Source: a virus. Taken from it: a DNA stretch of 33,173 nucleotides. The first letter of the stretch is position 1; every line of letters begins with the position of its first letter. The translations under genes and the position numbers were made by a program. The stretch spans positions 1 through 33,173 of IMG/VR virus record IMGVR_UViG_3300025759_000369; one strand, 5' to 3'. Positions 9,161 through 17,074 of the stretch are shown piece after piece. A model generated the notes under the pieces. The model made no database searches and was not told the origin of the DNA. It saw only the letters and a program-made list of their open reading frames with translations.

Positions 9161-11032
9161 ATGGGTGGATATATTGGCGCAACCGCAGTAGGTTTAGTAA
9201 CAACAGCAGCTGATGTTCAAGGTGACATCACAAGCACTGACACTACACCAGAAGTTATTCTAAAGAATACTACTGAAACAGACGCAGATGGTAGTCGTGA
9301 TGGTAAGATTACTTTTAAAGGCGAGCAGTCTGGTGGAGAAGAAAGCGTATTAGCGCAAATACAATCTAGCCATGACGGTACATCAGACGATGAAAAAGGC
9401 GATTTGATATTCAAAACTAATGACGGCTCTGATGGTGCTAGTCCTACTGAGCGTGTCAGGATTGACTCAAACGGTTCTATTCTTACATCAACACTTGGCA
9501 CAGATAACGTACACTTAGGTGAAGGTGCAGGAGCAGCTATAGTTTCTGGTGGTAATAATAATGTTGCTATTGGTAAGGATGCTTTAGCCTCTAATACAAC
9601 AGCAGATAATAGTACAGCCGTTGGTTTTGAAGCTGGCACAAATAGCACTGGAGCGCAGAATACTTTCTTGGGTAGACAAACAGGAAAAGGTTTAACATCA
9701 GGAACAGAAAGTGTCTTTATTGGAAACGGTGCAGGTCGTGATGGCACTTCAACAGGTTCTTATAACATTGGTATCGGGAGTGTATCTTTAAATGCTCTTA
9801 CTTCAGGTAGCAATAACATTGCTACGGGTCGTGATGCTTTAGGTGCAAACACTACAGGTGATAATAACGTTGCTGTTGGGTATCAGTCTTTAGATGCTAA
9901 CACTACAGCAGACAACAATACAGCCATCGGAACTAGTGCGCTAGGTGCTAATACCACAGCAGCAGATAACGTTGCAGTTGGAGCCAGTACATTACAAGCT
10001 AATACTACTGGCGGTCCAAATACTGGGGTAGGTAAAGGTGCTTTAGCAAGCAATACTACTGGTGGTAGTAATACTGGTATAGGTCAAGAGGCATTAGTTA
10101 ATGTCACAACATCAAGCTACAACACAGGATGCGGAGGTGCCGCAGGATATACTAACACAACATCATCAAATAATACCTACTTAGGTTTTGCAGCAGGGTA
10201 TCTTTCAACAGGTGAAAAAAATACATTTGTTGGAGCTAGAAATGGCTCACATGGTTGTGGTCAAACCATGACAACAGGTTCTAAGAATACTATTTTAGGT
10301 GGATTTGATGGCAACCAAGATAGTGTTGATATAAGAACTGTAGATAGTAATATTATACTTTCTGATGGGGATGGTAATGTTCAGTATTGGCATAGAGGCG
10401 CAGATAACACAACTGTTTTAGCAGGTGCACACGCAGGTAATGCTTGGACAACTGACTCAGGTTTTCGTATTCACGGAAATGGAGCTACATCACAATGGGC
10501 TTCATTAACAAATGAGTCTACTACTGCAACAGATGAAACTATGATTATCCATAGGAAAGCTGCTGTAAGTAATGGTGAAACTATACAGTTTTATCGTGCT
10601 GGTAGTGCTGTTGGGTCAATAACAGTTAGTTCAGGTTCAACATCATTTAATACTTCTTCAGACTATAGATTAAAAGAAAATGTTTCAAACATAACAGGTG
10701 CGACAGAAAGACTAAAACAACTTCAACCTAAAAAATTTAGTTGGATTGAAGATGAAATAGACACTGCTGATAATGAAGGTTTTATTGCTCACGAAATTCA
10801 AGAGGTTGTTCCAAAAGTTGTTGTTGGTGCAAAAGATGGTACAAGAGAAGGTAAAGATGGAACAACTATTCCGCACTACCAACAGATAGATTTATCCAAA
10901 CTAGTACCATTGCTCACTGCTGCACTGCAAGAAGCGATAGCAAAGATTGAAACACTAGAAGCACAGAACACAACACAAGCAACACAAATAGCTGACCTCA
11001 TTACGAGAGTAACGGCACTGGAGGCAGAGTAA
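9161..11032 (+). CDS. Tail fibre with head-type repeats and S74 self-cleaving chaperone
   Basis: 623 residues. Residues 1-32 (MGGYIGATAVG) resemble the start of the next fibre. Residues 33-105 hold a module shared with that gene (GEQSGGE, then KGDLIF.TNDGSDG). Residues about 134-360 carry thirteen or so repeats of mostly 17 residues with NxAxGxxAL...NTT, like the beta-roll heads of trimeric autotransporter adhesins. From residue 500 the sequence SDYRLKENVS opens a peptidase S74 intramolecular chaperone domain with GFIAHEIQEVVP and a final coiled coil. Such domains assist trimer folding and then cut themselves off before the Ser. It is likely a receptor-binding trimeric fibre. The stop overlaps the next start by one base (TAATG). 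Confidence 0.88.
   Translation: MGGYIGATAVGLVTTAADVQGDITSTDTTPEVILKNTTETDADGSRDGKITFKGEQSGGEESVLAQIQSSHDGTSDDEKGDLIFKTNDGSDGASPTERVRIDSNGSILTSTLGTDNVHLGEGAGAAIVSGGNNNVAIGKDALASNTTADNSTAVGFEAGTNSTGAQNTFLGRQTGKGLTSGTESVFIGNGAGRDGTSTGSYNIGIGSVSLNALTSGSNNIATGRDALGANTTGDNNVAVGYQSLDANTTADNNTAIGTSALGANTTAADNVAVGASTLQANTTGGPNTGVGKGALASNTTGGSNTGIGQEALVNVTTSSYNTGCGGAAGYTNTTSSNNTYLGFAAGYLSTGEKNTFVGARNGSHGCGQTMTTGSKNTILGGFDGNQDSVDIRTVDSNIILSDGDGNVQYWHRGADNTTVLAGAHAGNAWTTDSGFRIHGNGATSQWASLTNESTTATDETMIIHRKAAVSNGETIQFYRAGSAVGSITVSSGSTSFNTSSDYRLKENVSNITGATERLKQLQPKKFSWIEDEIDTADNEGFIAHEIQEVVPKVVVGAKDGTREGKDGTTIPHYQQIDLSKLVPLLTAALQEAIAKIETLEAQNTTQATQIADLITRVTALEAE
9560..10240 (+). repeat. Coding tandem repeats, about 51 nt (17 residues) each
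   Basis: Within the fibre gene, degenerate units such as NVAVGYQSLDANTTADN and NTGVGKGALASNTTGGS follow one another with period 17 residues (some 16 or 18). The DNA units have diverged, so selection appears to act on the protein. This is a beta-roll array, not a CRISPR array. Unit number is a natural route to change fibre length. Confidence 0.85.
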
Positions 11033-12375
11033 TGGCTGGATATTTAGGAGCTTCACCTGTTCCGCAAAGTATACTTAAAAAAGAATCTAAAACGCTTACG
11101 GCTAATCAGACAACCGTAAACACGAGCGGCTATACACATGGTGGATCTATATCTGTAACTCTCAATGGTGTTCTACTCGAAGGGGCTGGCGTTGACTACA
11201 CAGCCACAAATGGTAGCGACATTGTGCTTACGGCTGGAGCAACTGCTGGCGACATTTTACATTTTCAAGCATTCAATGAGTTTACTTTAGTTGGTCAAGA
11301 ATTAACAACTCCAACAATAAATGATGCCACACTAAAGAGTAATGTCACGCTTAAGAATGACACACACGAAGATTCAGACGGTGGTCGAGCTTCTAAAATT
11401 ATTTATCAGGGTGAGCAATCGGGTGGTGAGATTAGCACACTGGCTGAGATACAAGCCAGCCATGATTTGGCGGCAGACGACCAAAAAGGCGATTTGATTT
11501 TTAGAACTAACGATGGGTCAGATGGTACGAGTCCTACTGAGGCTTTGAGAATTGACTCAGCACAAACTGTAGGCATTGGTACAGCAGCACCCAGTCCAAC
11601 AGGACTTGCAATAGTAACAGGTGGTGGAGCAAAAGGTGTAATGCTTACCAGAAATGATGCTTCAGGAAACCCAACAAGTGGTCAAGGGTTTGGCAGTTTT
11701 GGTTTTAAAGGGATTATGGATGGGTCAAACTCAATGGCGGCTGCTGAAGCATCTATTGAAGCTATAGCATCTGAAAACCATTCTGGTAGTACAGCAGGAA
11801 CAGATTTGGCTTTTTATACTAAACCTTCAGGTACAGGTCCGGGTTCAGGTCCAACAGAACGGTGGAGAATTACAAGTACAGGAAATTTAAAAGCTGCAAC
11901 TAGTGGCCTTGGTATCGACTTTGCCGCTACCAGTGATGCAAATGGAACGGCTGCTAGTGAACTGTTTGACGACTATGAGCGTGGCTCATGGAGTCCTGCT
12001 ATTGTTGATTTAGGTGGTAATGCGGCAACTATGGCAACTGCAAATGGAAAATATACTAAGATTGGTTCTCAAGTTATTGCTAATTTTGGATGCACCATTT
12101 CAAGCAAAGGAAGTATGACAGGTTCTTATGTCTTTATTTCTGGTATACCTTATAATCATACTGGTTCAAATGCAGGAACGGGAATTATTAACAGATACGC
12201 TAATTTGTCTACTGCTGCTAGTAGTATAGCATTAGAAATAGGTGGTGGAATAGCTTCTGCAGCATGGTTTACTAGAGTAACTGGTACAAGCGGAACTGCT
12301 GATGGTTACTTAGCTCCCTCTGAAATAAATAGTAACTTTTTTATACAAGGCACTTTAATTTATACAGTAAACTAA
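11032..12375 (+). CDS. Tail fibre protein with shared module and distinct tip
   Basis: 447 residues. The N-terminus MAGYLGASPVPQSILKKES is a start recalled from many marine phage fibres. Residues 20-95 are a beta-rich domain (GSISVTLNGVLLEGAGVDY). Residues 106-175 repeat the module of the preceding fibre (YQGEQSGGE, KGDLIFRTNDGSDGTSPTE). The C-terminal region from about residue 310 (ELFDDYERGSWSPAIVDLG) is a jelly-roll-like tip with many Gly and Ser and no S74 domain. The gene follows its neighbour by TAATG overlap, so both fibres are probably made together. Receptor binding is inferred from type and position. Confidence 0.82.
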   Translation: MAGYLGASPVPQSILKKESKTLTANQTTVNTSGYTHGGSISVTLNGVLLEGAGVDYTATNGSDIVLTAGATAGDILHFQAFNEFTLVGQELTTPTINDATLKSNVTLKNDTHEDSDGGRASKIIYQGEQSGGEISTLAEIQASHDLAADDQKGDLIFRTNDGSDGTSPTEALRIDSAQTVGIGTAAPSPTGLAIVTGGGAKGVMLTRNDASGNPTSGQGFGSFGFKGIMDGSNSMAAAEASIEAIASENHSGSTAGTDLAFYTKPSGTGPGSGPTERWRITSTGNLKAATSGLGIDFAATSDANGTAASELFDDYERGSWSPAIVDLGGNAATMATANGKYTKIGSQVIANFGCTISSKGSMTGSYVFISGIPYNHTGSNAGTGIINRYANLSTAASSIALEIGGGIASAAWFTRVTGTSGTADGYLAPSEINSNFFIQGTLIYTVN

Positions 12376-12377
12376 TA

Positions 12378-12396
12378 CCCCATCTGGAGGATGGGT
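12378..12396 (+). other. Short hairpin between fibre gene and next gene
   Basis: CCCATC (12379-12384) and GATGGG (12390-12395) can form a six-base stem with a five-base loop immediately after the fibre stop. No T run follows, so it is not a convincing terminator. It could protect mRNA ends or space translation of the next gene, whose AAGGAGA ribosome site lies 20-30 bases further on. Confidence 0.35.
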
Positions 12397-12425
12397 AGTC
12401 AGTCCAAAGCCAAAAGGAGATAAAA

Positions 12426-12680
12426 GTGGCACTAAGTGAAGAAACAGTACAAGACAAAATCGAGGTAGTCGGTGAGTTTAAGCACGTACAAGTGCGAACA
12501 GCTACCGTTATTAAGAAAGATGGTGTTGAGATTAGCCGTTCATTTCACCGTCATGTCGTAGCACCAGATGCAGATACGTCAGGCGAAAGCGATGATGTAA
12601 AAGCTATTGCTGCACAAGTACATACTGATGCAATCAAGACAGCTTATGCTGCACACCTTGCAGCTAACGCACCAGAGTAA
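12426..12680 (+). CDS. Small conserved phage protein, probably tail associated
   Basis: 84 residues from a GTG start with an AAAGGAGA ribosome site seven to ten bases upstream. The core DKIEVVGEFKHVQVRTATV, then ISRSFHRHVVAPD resembles small proteins recalled from marine phages of several groups that lie beside fibre genes (IQVREATI...LSRSYHRHVL pattern). The C-terminus is an Ala-rich helix. No membrane segment or catalytic motif. It sits between two fibre genes, so a fibre-assembly or minor structural role is possible. The family is recognised only by pattern and its function is not known to me. Confidence 0.72.
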   Translation: MALSEETVQDKIEVVGEFKHVQVRTATVIKKDGVEISRSFHRHVVAPDADTSGESDDVKAIAAQVHTDAIKTAYAAHLAANAPE

Positions 12681-12690
12681 GGATTAGACA

Positions 12691-13806
12691 ATGAGTTTAG
12701 CTAGAGACATAGCAGACCTATCATCAGTATCAGCTAGGCTCGATACGCTTGGTGGTAGTGAAGGTGCGCTGAGTAACAGGAGTGTCATAATTAACGGTGC
12801 AATGATGTTATCTCAACGCCAGACCTCATCATCTAATGTTGGCAATCAATATGTTTTGGACAGGTTTGCGGTATATAAGCAAAACACTGGAAGCACATAT
12901 ACTTGCTCACAAAACTCTGTAACAGACTTAGCAGGTTTTAATAACTCGTTAAAAATGGATTGTACAACGGCAGATACTTCTCTTGCATCTAATGAACAAG
13001 TTTACGTTTCTTATAAAGCTGAAGGTCAAGACTTGCAAAGGTTCCAAAAAGGACACGCTACAGCTTTAGGTTTTACATTATCTTTCTATGTCAAAACAAA
13101 TAAAACTGGTCTTTATACTGTATCAATGTTTGACAGAGACAATACTAGAAAAGTTAATGGTTCTTATACTGTAGCTGATACAAACTGGAACAGATACACT
13201 ATTAATTTTCCTGCGGATACAACAGGTAAATTTGATGATGATAATGCTAGTTCTTTAGAAATATTCTTTAATTTAGTGGCAGGGTCAGACACAAATACTG
13301 GAACTTTATACACTACTTGGCAAGCATCTGTGGATGCAGGAAGCGCAACTGGTCAGGTAAACTTTGCAGATAGCACATCTAACGATTGGGAAATTACTGG
13401 AATACAACTAGAAACTGGAAGTGGAGCCGCCACGGACTTCGAGCATAGAAGCTATGGGGATGAGCTTTTACGGTGTCAAAGGTATTGTATTGACCTGACC
13501 CCAGATTCTGGAACTTCACCCTATTTTCCAGGCACTGGTGCTTGTGCTAATACCACTGTTGCCGTTACTCATATGGCGTTTCCAGTGCAAATGAGAGCGA
13601 CACCATCACTTAGTTTTTCTTCAGCAGGTGATTATAGAATTTACAATGGTAGTACACATACTGTTACTGCGATTGGAATAAATGGAATGAGTCCTGTTGG
13701 TGGTGGTGTTAACTTTTCTGTTACTAGTAGCATGGGGACTGCTCAAGCGGTTGGTGTATACGCAGCAAGTACTGGAATAAGAAGTTTAGTTGTAGCGGAG
13801 TTATAG
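12691..13806 (+). CDS. Tail fibre / carbohydrate-binding receptor protein
   Basis: 371 residues. Residues 1-25 (MSLARDIADLSSVSARLDTL) form a short coiled start. Residues 27-45 (NRSVIINGAMMLSQRQ) are a common phage fibre junction. Residues about 55-245 form a beta-sandwich like carbohydrate-binding modules (GFTLSFYVKTNKTGLYTVS; WEITGIQLETGSGAATDFEHR). The stretch RSYGDELLRCQRYC at about 253 is typical of fibre tips in marine phages, and the rest is a beta-rich tip. Probably a third adhesin that widens host recognition. It starts 10 bases after the previous gene with AAGGATT upstream. Confidence 0.82.
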   Translation: MSLARDIADLSSVSARLDTLGGSEGALSNRSVIINGAMMLSQRQTSSSNVGNQYVLDRFAVYKQNTGSTYTCSQNSVTDLAGFNNSLKMDCTTADTSLASNEQVYVSYKAEGQDLQRFQKGHATALGFTLSFYVKTNKTGLYTVSMFDRDNTRKVNGSYTVADTNWNRYTINFPADTTGKFDDDNASSLEIFFNLVAGSDTNTGTLYTTWQASVDAGSATGQVNFADSTSNDWEITGIQLETGSGAATDFEHRSYGDELLRCQRYCIDLTPDSGTSPYFPGTGACANTTVAVTHMAFPVQMRATPSLSFSSAGDYRIYNGSTHTVTAIGINGMSPVGGGVNFSVTSSMGTAQAVGVYAASTGIRSLVVAEL

Positions 13807-13808
13807 GT

Positions 13809-13988
13809 ATGAATATTATTAGTGCAAAATACATAGCGGATTTAAGAACAGGCGAAAATTCTTGTATCAATATTGTTTTAGGTGACGATAAGTTAATGTC
13901 AGTACCCCTTGACCCAGACAATACTGACTACGCAGCCATACTTGAGTGGGCAAAAGAAGATTCTAACGAGATAGCCGCTGCTGACTGA
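13809..13988 (+). CDS. Small acidic hypothetical protein
   Basis: 59 residues, MNIISAKYIADLR then SVPLDPDNTDYAAILEWAKE. It begins two bases after the fibre stop and ends in TGATG, sharing bases with the next start, which supports translation. The pattern VPLDPDNTDYAAILEW recalls small phage proteins found next to fibre genes. It is soluble and acidic. Possibly a fibre-associated chaperone; nothing more can be said. Confidence 0.7.
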   Translation: MNIISAKYIADLRTGENSCINIVLGDDKLMSVPLDPDNTDYAAILEWAKEDSNEIAAAD

Positions 13989-14179
13989 TGGACAAACGAA
14001 CAGTATCATCAGCGCATGAAAGGATTGATCAGCTACAGCTACAAGTGGTTGAGATCAAGACTGAGATGAAGATCCAGTTCAAGGATCTGTATAACAGGAT
14101 GAAACGGCTGGAAGCTCTTATGATTGGCATTGGTGGTGCAAGTTTAATCTTGCTTCTACGCATGACGTTTATGGGGTGA
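13988..14179 (+). CDS. Small coiled-coil membrane protein, lysis region (XhlA-like layout)
   Basis: 63 residues. Residues 8-42 form a charged heptad helix (HERIDQLQLQVVEIK) and residues 44-60 are one C-terminal membrane segment (LMIGIGGASLILLLRMTF). This layout, coil then membrane anchor, is that of haemolysin XhlA-type proteins and some phage holin accessories. It opens the group of membrane proteins that ends in holin and endolysin. It is coupled to the upstream gene by TGATG. The lysis role is inferred from layout and position. Confidence 0.68.
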   Translation: MDKRTVSSAHERIDQLQLQVVEIKTEMKIQFKDLYNRMKRLEALMIGIGGASLILLLRMTFMG

Positions 14180-14183
14180 TGAT

Positions 14184-14576
14184 GTGGATAAACTTCCCAA
14201 GGTAAACATAGCAGTCATTGGGGTAATATGCTCTAGCTTGGGTGGCATGGTTTGGTACGCTAGTGAGCAAGCCTCTATAATATCTAACTTAGAAGCAACT
14301 GTGTCTGTGCTTAATGCTGAAAGCAATACGACTGACAAGGTTAATATGGTCAGAGATATTGAACAGAACAAAATGAATATAGAAGAAATGGTTGAGATTA
14401 TTGCTGAGTTTTATGAAGACATGGAAGATAGTGACAATGACATCTGGCAAGATATTGACATGATCAATGAGGATATGGGTGGCATGGCTAGTCATATGAT
14501 GGAGATCATTAAGCTTCAGTCTCGCATTGCCATACTAGAAAAGACAGTAGAGTTTACGCGTAACGATGGGATGTAG
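14184..14576 (+). CDS. N-anchored coiled-coil protein, spanin-like candidate
   Basis: 130 residues from GTG, four bases after the previous stop. Residues 8-26 are a membrane segment (VNIAVIGVICSSLGGMVWY). The remainder is acidic and helical with Met and Ile at regular intervals (VRDIEQNKMNIEEMVEII), suggesting a long periplasmic coiled coil. Inner-membrane spanins have this plan, and it lies in the lysis region, but no matching outer-membrane lipoprotein was identified. An ATG in another frame at 14182 is not used because it gives no comparable protein. Confidence 0.6.
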   Translation: MDKLPKVNIAVIGVICSSLGGMVWYASEQASIISNLEATVSVLNAESNTTDKVNMVRDIEQNKMNIEEMVEIIAEFYEDMEDSDNDIWQDIDMINEDMGGMASHMMEIIKLQSRIAILEKTVEFTRNDGM

Positions 14577-14578
14577 TC

Positions 14579-15037
14579 ATGGTCGATCCCATCACAATAT
14601 TATCTGGAATAAAGTTAGGTCTCAGCACAGGCCGAAGCGTAGCTGCATTAAGCAAAGAGATAGGAAAATTCTTTGACGCAACTGACCACGCTAAGAAAAC
14701 GCTACAGAAAAAAGGTATATCAGGCAAAAGCACCAATGCTACGGCGCTGGATCGCTGGGCTAAAGTTCGCCAAGCAGCGGAAGCTGAAGCAGAACTCCAA
14801 GAATGGATAACCCAAACCTATGGCAGATCAAAATGGCTCGAACTCCTTCGCATAAGGAAAGAAGTTTTATTAGAAAAGCGTGAGGCAGAGGCTCAGGCGA
14901 GGCGTGAGGCTATAGAACGTCAAGAGTTAGCCATTACCCTAGCTGGTATCTTTTTCTTACTCACAGCCTCTGCTATTGGTGCAACTGCTTACCTTCATCA
15001 CATGGGATGGATAGATTTCTGGGATTATTTTAAATGA
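14579..15037 (+). CDS. Membrane protein with long charged helix, lysis region
   Basis: 152 residues. The N-terminus (ITILSGIKLGLSTGRSVAALS) is amphipathic. Residues 50-118 are strongly charged and helical, rich in Glu, Arg and Ala (RKEVLLEKREAEAQARRE). Residues 122-143 form one C-terminal membrane segment (AITLAGIFFLLTASAIGAT). It starts two bases after the upstream stop and overlaps the next small gene by ATGA. It may support membrane lysis or tail-membrane contact. No family was recognised. Confidence 0.65.
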   Translation: MVDPITILSGIKLGLSTGRSVAALSKEIGKFFDATDHAKKTLQKKGISGKSTNATALDRWAKVRQAAEAEAELQEWITQTYGRSKWLELLRIRKEVLLEKREAEAQARREAIERQELAITLAGIFFLLTASAIGATAYLHHMGWIDFWDYFK

Positions 15038-15207
15038 TTTATGTTTTGGTTTTTCTACATTTTATCAGTACAGATCGATTATATTATTATCAGATCGGAA
15101 CTTATTCGGATAAAAATCAATGCCTACAAGAAGCAGAAAAGGCAAAAATAATGGTAACCCATCACTCGATGAAGGTAAGCTGCCTGACGATCAACGCCCA
15201 ACAATAG
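15034..15207 (+). CDS. Tiny two-cysteine protein with hydrophobic N-terminus
   Basis: 57 residues. It begins with the hydrophobic MIYVLVFLHFIS, a weak signal or membrane anchor, followed by YYYQIGTYSDKNQC and a helix ending VSCLTINAQQ. Cysteines at 30 and 50 could form a disulfide outside the cytoplasm. The start is coupled to the preceding gene by ATGA. The same plan (Cys 30 and Cys 51, hydrophobic start) occurs in the unrelated-position gene at 17404-17610. Its 3' half overlaps the next frame by 88 bases. The residue pattern looks selected, so I regard it as real. Confidence 0.6.
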   Translation: MIYVLVFLHFISTDRLYYYQIGTYSDKNQCLQEAEKAKIMVTHHSMKVSCLTINAQQ

Positions 15208-15320
15208 TAGATCACGGAAAGAAGTTTGCAGCATATGATAAAAATGGTAGACTTATAATATTAGGATACGATCGAAAGATAGTTGAGGAATACGCAAATG
15301 ACAGAGTTCGACAAAGCTGA
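15120..15320 (+). CDS. Small basic hypothetical protein in overlapping frame
   Basis: 66 residues: a basic start (MPTRSRKGKNN) and a compact end (FAAYDKNGRLIILGYDRKIVEEY) that looks like a small beta-hairpin plus helix. The ribosome site is weak. It overlaps the two-cysteine gene at its 5' end and the EF-hand gene by 23 bases at its 3' end. The C-terminal half has the regularity of a real protein, while the N-terminal half is less certain. Function unknown. Confidence 0.5.
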   Translation: MPTRSRKGKNNGNPSLDEGKLPDDQRPTIVDHGKKFAAYDKNGRLIILGYDRKIVEEYANDRVRQS

Positions 15321-15645
15321 CACAAACGGAGATGGGGTCATACAGCCTGACGAGTGGGAGAAGCTACGCCTGGAAGAAAGGCGCTTGGAGATAAACGACA
15401 GAGATTTAAAGCGCGATGCGGAACGTAGATACACAGGCTTCGCATTAGCAGGGATGTTGATCTATCCATTTATAATTTTGTTAGCCAGTGTTCTTGGATT
15501 TGATAAAGCAGCTACTTTAATCACAGACATAGCATCAGTTTATGTTATTGCAGCTAGTGGGGTCGTGGCCGCATTTATGGGCTTCAATGCTTACTCTGCA
15601 AAATCAGATAAGAAAACATCCATAAGCATGGAGGGTGAGAAATGA
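15298..15645 (+). CDS. EF-hand membrane protein in the lysis region
   Basis: 115 residues, starting at ATG 15298 with GAGGA eight bases upstream; a longer TTG-initiated reading is less likely. Residues 8-19 are a canonical EF-hand calcium loop (DTNGDGVIQPDE, with D8, N10, D12 and E19). Residues 20-45 form a charged helix (EERRLEINDRDLKRDAERR). Residues 47-66 and 74-96 are two membrane segments. The stop overlaps the holin by four bases. A calcium-sensing or calcium-stabilised accessory to the holin is a reasonable guess. The motif is seen directly; binding is not shown. Confidence 0.75.
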   Translation: MTEFDKADTNGDGVIQPDEWEKLRLEERRLEINDRDLKRDAERRYTGFALAGMLIYPFIILLASVLGFDKAATLITDIASVYVIAASGVVAAFMGFNAYSAKSDKKTSISMEGEK

Positions 15646-16019
15646 TAGATAAACTTATAGGGCCAGTAAGTGGTTTACTTGGCAAGGTTATAAAAGATAA
15701 AGACCAGGCTGCACAGTTAGCACATGAGATTGCAACGATGGGTGAGAAACACGCCCAGGAACAAGTCATGGCGCAGCTGGAAATATTAAAGATGGATGCT
15801 CAAGGCAACTGGTTTCAATCGTCCTGGCGTCCACTTATCGGCTGGATCGGGGGCATATCCCTGGGCATAAACTACATGGTAGCTCCCATCGCAATGGGTT
15901 TTGGTTTCAGTATACCTCAAGCTGATATGTCAGTGATGATGCCATTACTGTTAGGTATGCTTGGTATGGGTGGAATGAGATCGTTCGATAAGCTCAACAA
16001 AACGGATAGTAAAAAATGA
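15642..16019 (+). CDS. Holin, 3TM type
   Basis: 125 residues. The motif NWFQSSWRPLIGWIGGISL (residues 56-74) is the hallmark of the Holin_3TMs family, which forms lethal holes in the inner membrane and releases endolysin. The N-terminal half is a charged amphipathic helix with Gln and Glu, and two or three hydrophobic segments follow (at about 67-85, 88-93 and 98-112). It overlaps the upstream EF-hand gene and the downstream endolysin gene by four bases each, so the three are probably translated together. Confidence 0.85.
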   Translation: MIDKLIGPVSGLLGKVIKDKDQAAQLAHEIATMGEKHAQEQVMAQLEILKMDAQGNWFQSSWRPLIGWIGGISLGINYMVAPIAMGFGFSIPQADMSVMMPLLLGMLGMGGMRSFDKLNKTDSKK

Positions 16020-16639
16020 GTGACGCATTAAAAATATTACAAGCTAAGTGTGGTGTAAAAGATGATGGATCGTTTGGCCCTAACACAGCTAGAGCTATAG
16101 CGAAGCATTATGAGCTATCTGACAAGCGTGGGGCGCATCTCCTGGGCCAAGCGCACCATGAGAGTGGTGGTTTTAAGCGCACGAAAGAGGGCTTATACTA
16201 CAGTACTCCAGAAAGATTAATGGCTGTGTGGCCTAGCCGGTTTAAATCTGTAGAGGATGCAATGCCTTACGCAAAAAACCCAGAGGCATTAGCTAACAAT
16301 GTTTATTCCGATCGCATGGGTAATGGTGACGAGGCTTCTGGAGATGGTTTTGCATTTGCAGGTAAGGGGTTCATCCAGCTAACAGGGCGCTCTAACTATA
16401 GATCATTTAGTAGTGATATGCGTTTACCTGATGTAATGAAGCACCCAGCTTTTGTTGAAACTGAGTATGCTTTTGAGTCGGCTCTGTGGTTTTTTAGGTC
16501 TAACAACTTGTTCAGCATATGTGACAAGGGCGTTGATGATGATACAATCAAAGCTGTAACCAAGCGTGTTAATGGTGGTACGCATGGTTTGAAAGATCGT
16601 ATAGAACAAACTAAAAAGATTTACGAGTGGCTTAGTTAA
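16016..16639 (+). CDS. Endolysin, glycoside hydrolase family 19
   Basis: 207 residues. Residues 10-32 resemble a reduced peptidoglycan-binding repeat (CGVKDDGSFGPNTARAI). The catalytic domain has AQAHHESGGF (E49) and TKEGLYYS (E58), matching the paired glutamates of GH19, then GKGFIQLTGRSNY and VNGGTHGLKDR. GH19 phage enzymes cut the glycan backbone of peptidoglycan. No signal peptide, so release depends on the upstream holin. Last gene of the coupled lysis group. Function strongly supported by motif order. Confidence 0.93.
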   Translation: MSDALKILQAKCGVKDDGSFGPNTARAIAKHYELSDKRGAHLLGQAHHESGGFKRTKEGLYYSTPERLMAVWPSRFKSVEDAMPYAKNPEALANNVYSDRMGNGDEASGDGFAFAGKGFIQLTGRSNYRSFSSDMRLPDVMKHPAFVETEYAFESALWFFRSNNLFSICDKGVDDDTIKAVTKRVNGGTHGLKDRIEQTKKIYEWLS

Positions 16640-16674
16640 AGCTACATTATGAGTTAACAGATTAGGAGATAGTT

Positions 16675-16854
16675 ATGCCACATGGTAAGAAGCACGGCCT
16701 TTATGAGAATATCCGGTTAAAGAAACAGAGAATAGCAGGGGGCTCTGGAGAAAAGATGCGTAAGGTAGGATCACCTGGTGCGCCTACTGCAAAGAATTTT
16801 AAAGACGCTGCAAAGACTGCAAAGAAAAAACCTAAGTCCATGATGAGCAGGTAA
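16675..16854 (+). CDS. Tiny Lys-rich protein 1
   Basis: 59 residues, MPHGKKHGLYENIRLKKQR, ending KKKPKSMMSR; about a quarter Lys or Arg. An AGGAGA ribosome site lies six bases upstream, so it is expressed. The C-terminal K-K-x-x-S-M-M pattern recurs in other tiny genes of this genome. Small basic proteins starting with His/Tyr-Gly-Lys-Lys are recalled from many marine phages near structural genes. They may bind DNA or another virion part; this is a guess. Confidence 0.72.
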   Translation: MPHGKKHGLYENIRLKKQRIAGGSGEKMRKVGSPGAPTAKNFKDAAKTAKKKPKSMMSR

Positions 16855-16857
16855 GGC

Positions 16858-17070
16858 ATGAGCAGATCACCAGAAAGAACAGGTAGCAGCGGTAGACGCG
16901 CAGCGTTCTTGCAACGCATGGGTAACATGCCTGGGCCAACTAAAGATAAGAAAGGTAGAGATACGCCGTTGTTAAAAGCTCTTAAAGATTGGGGTGCATC
17001 TTCTAAGCAAGAAGCCGTGCGTAAAGGTAAACGCATATCAATGATTAACAAAAACAAAAAACAAGGATAG
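16858..17070 (+). CDS. Tiny Lys/Arg-rich protein 2
   Basis: 70 residues, three bases after the preceding gene. MSRSPERTGSSGRRAAFLQR opens it, a central PGPTKDKKGRDTPLLKALKDW may form a short helix, and it ends GKRISMINKNKKQG. Strongly basic, no membrane segment. The Lys-rich S-M-I-N ending resembles its neighbours. Possibly a DNA-compacting or virion accessory protein; no family was recognised. Confidence 0.68.
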   Translation: MSRSPERTGSSGRRAAFLQRMGNMPGPTKDKKGRDTPLLKALKDWGASSKQEAVRKGKRISMINKNKKQG

Positions 17071-17074
17071 TTTT

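Noticed and set aside
9217-9747. Long open frame of 176 codons on the - strand
   Set aside because: It lies wholly opposite the fibre gene. Its composition (Ser/Pro/Leu) is the mirror of the Thr/Gly/Asn-rich repeats, and it has no ribosome site.
9560-10240. Regular repeats considered as a CRISPR array
   Set aside because: Repeats are degenerate, in frame and about 51 nt with no unique spacers; they encode beta-roll units.
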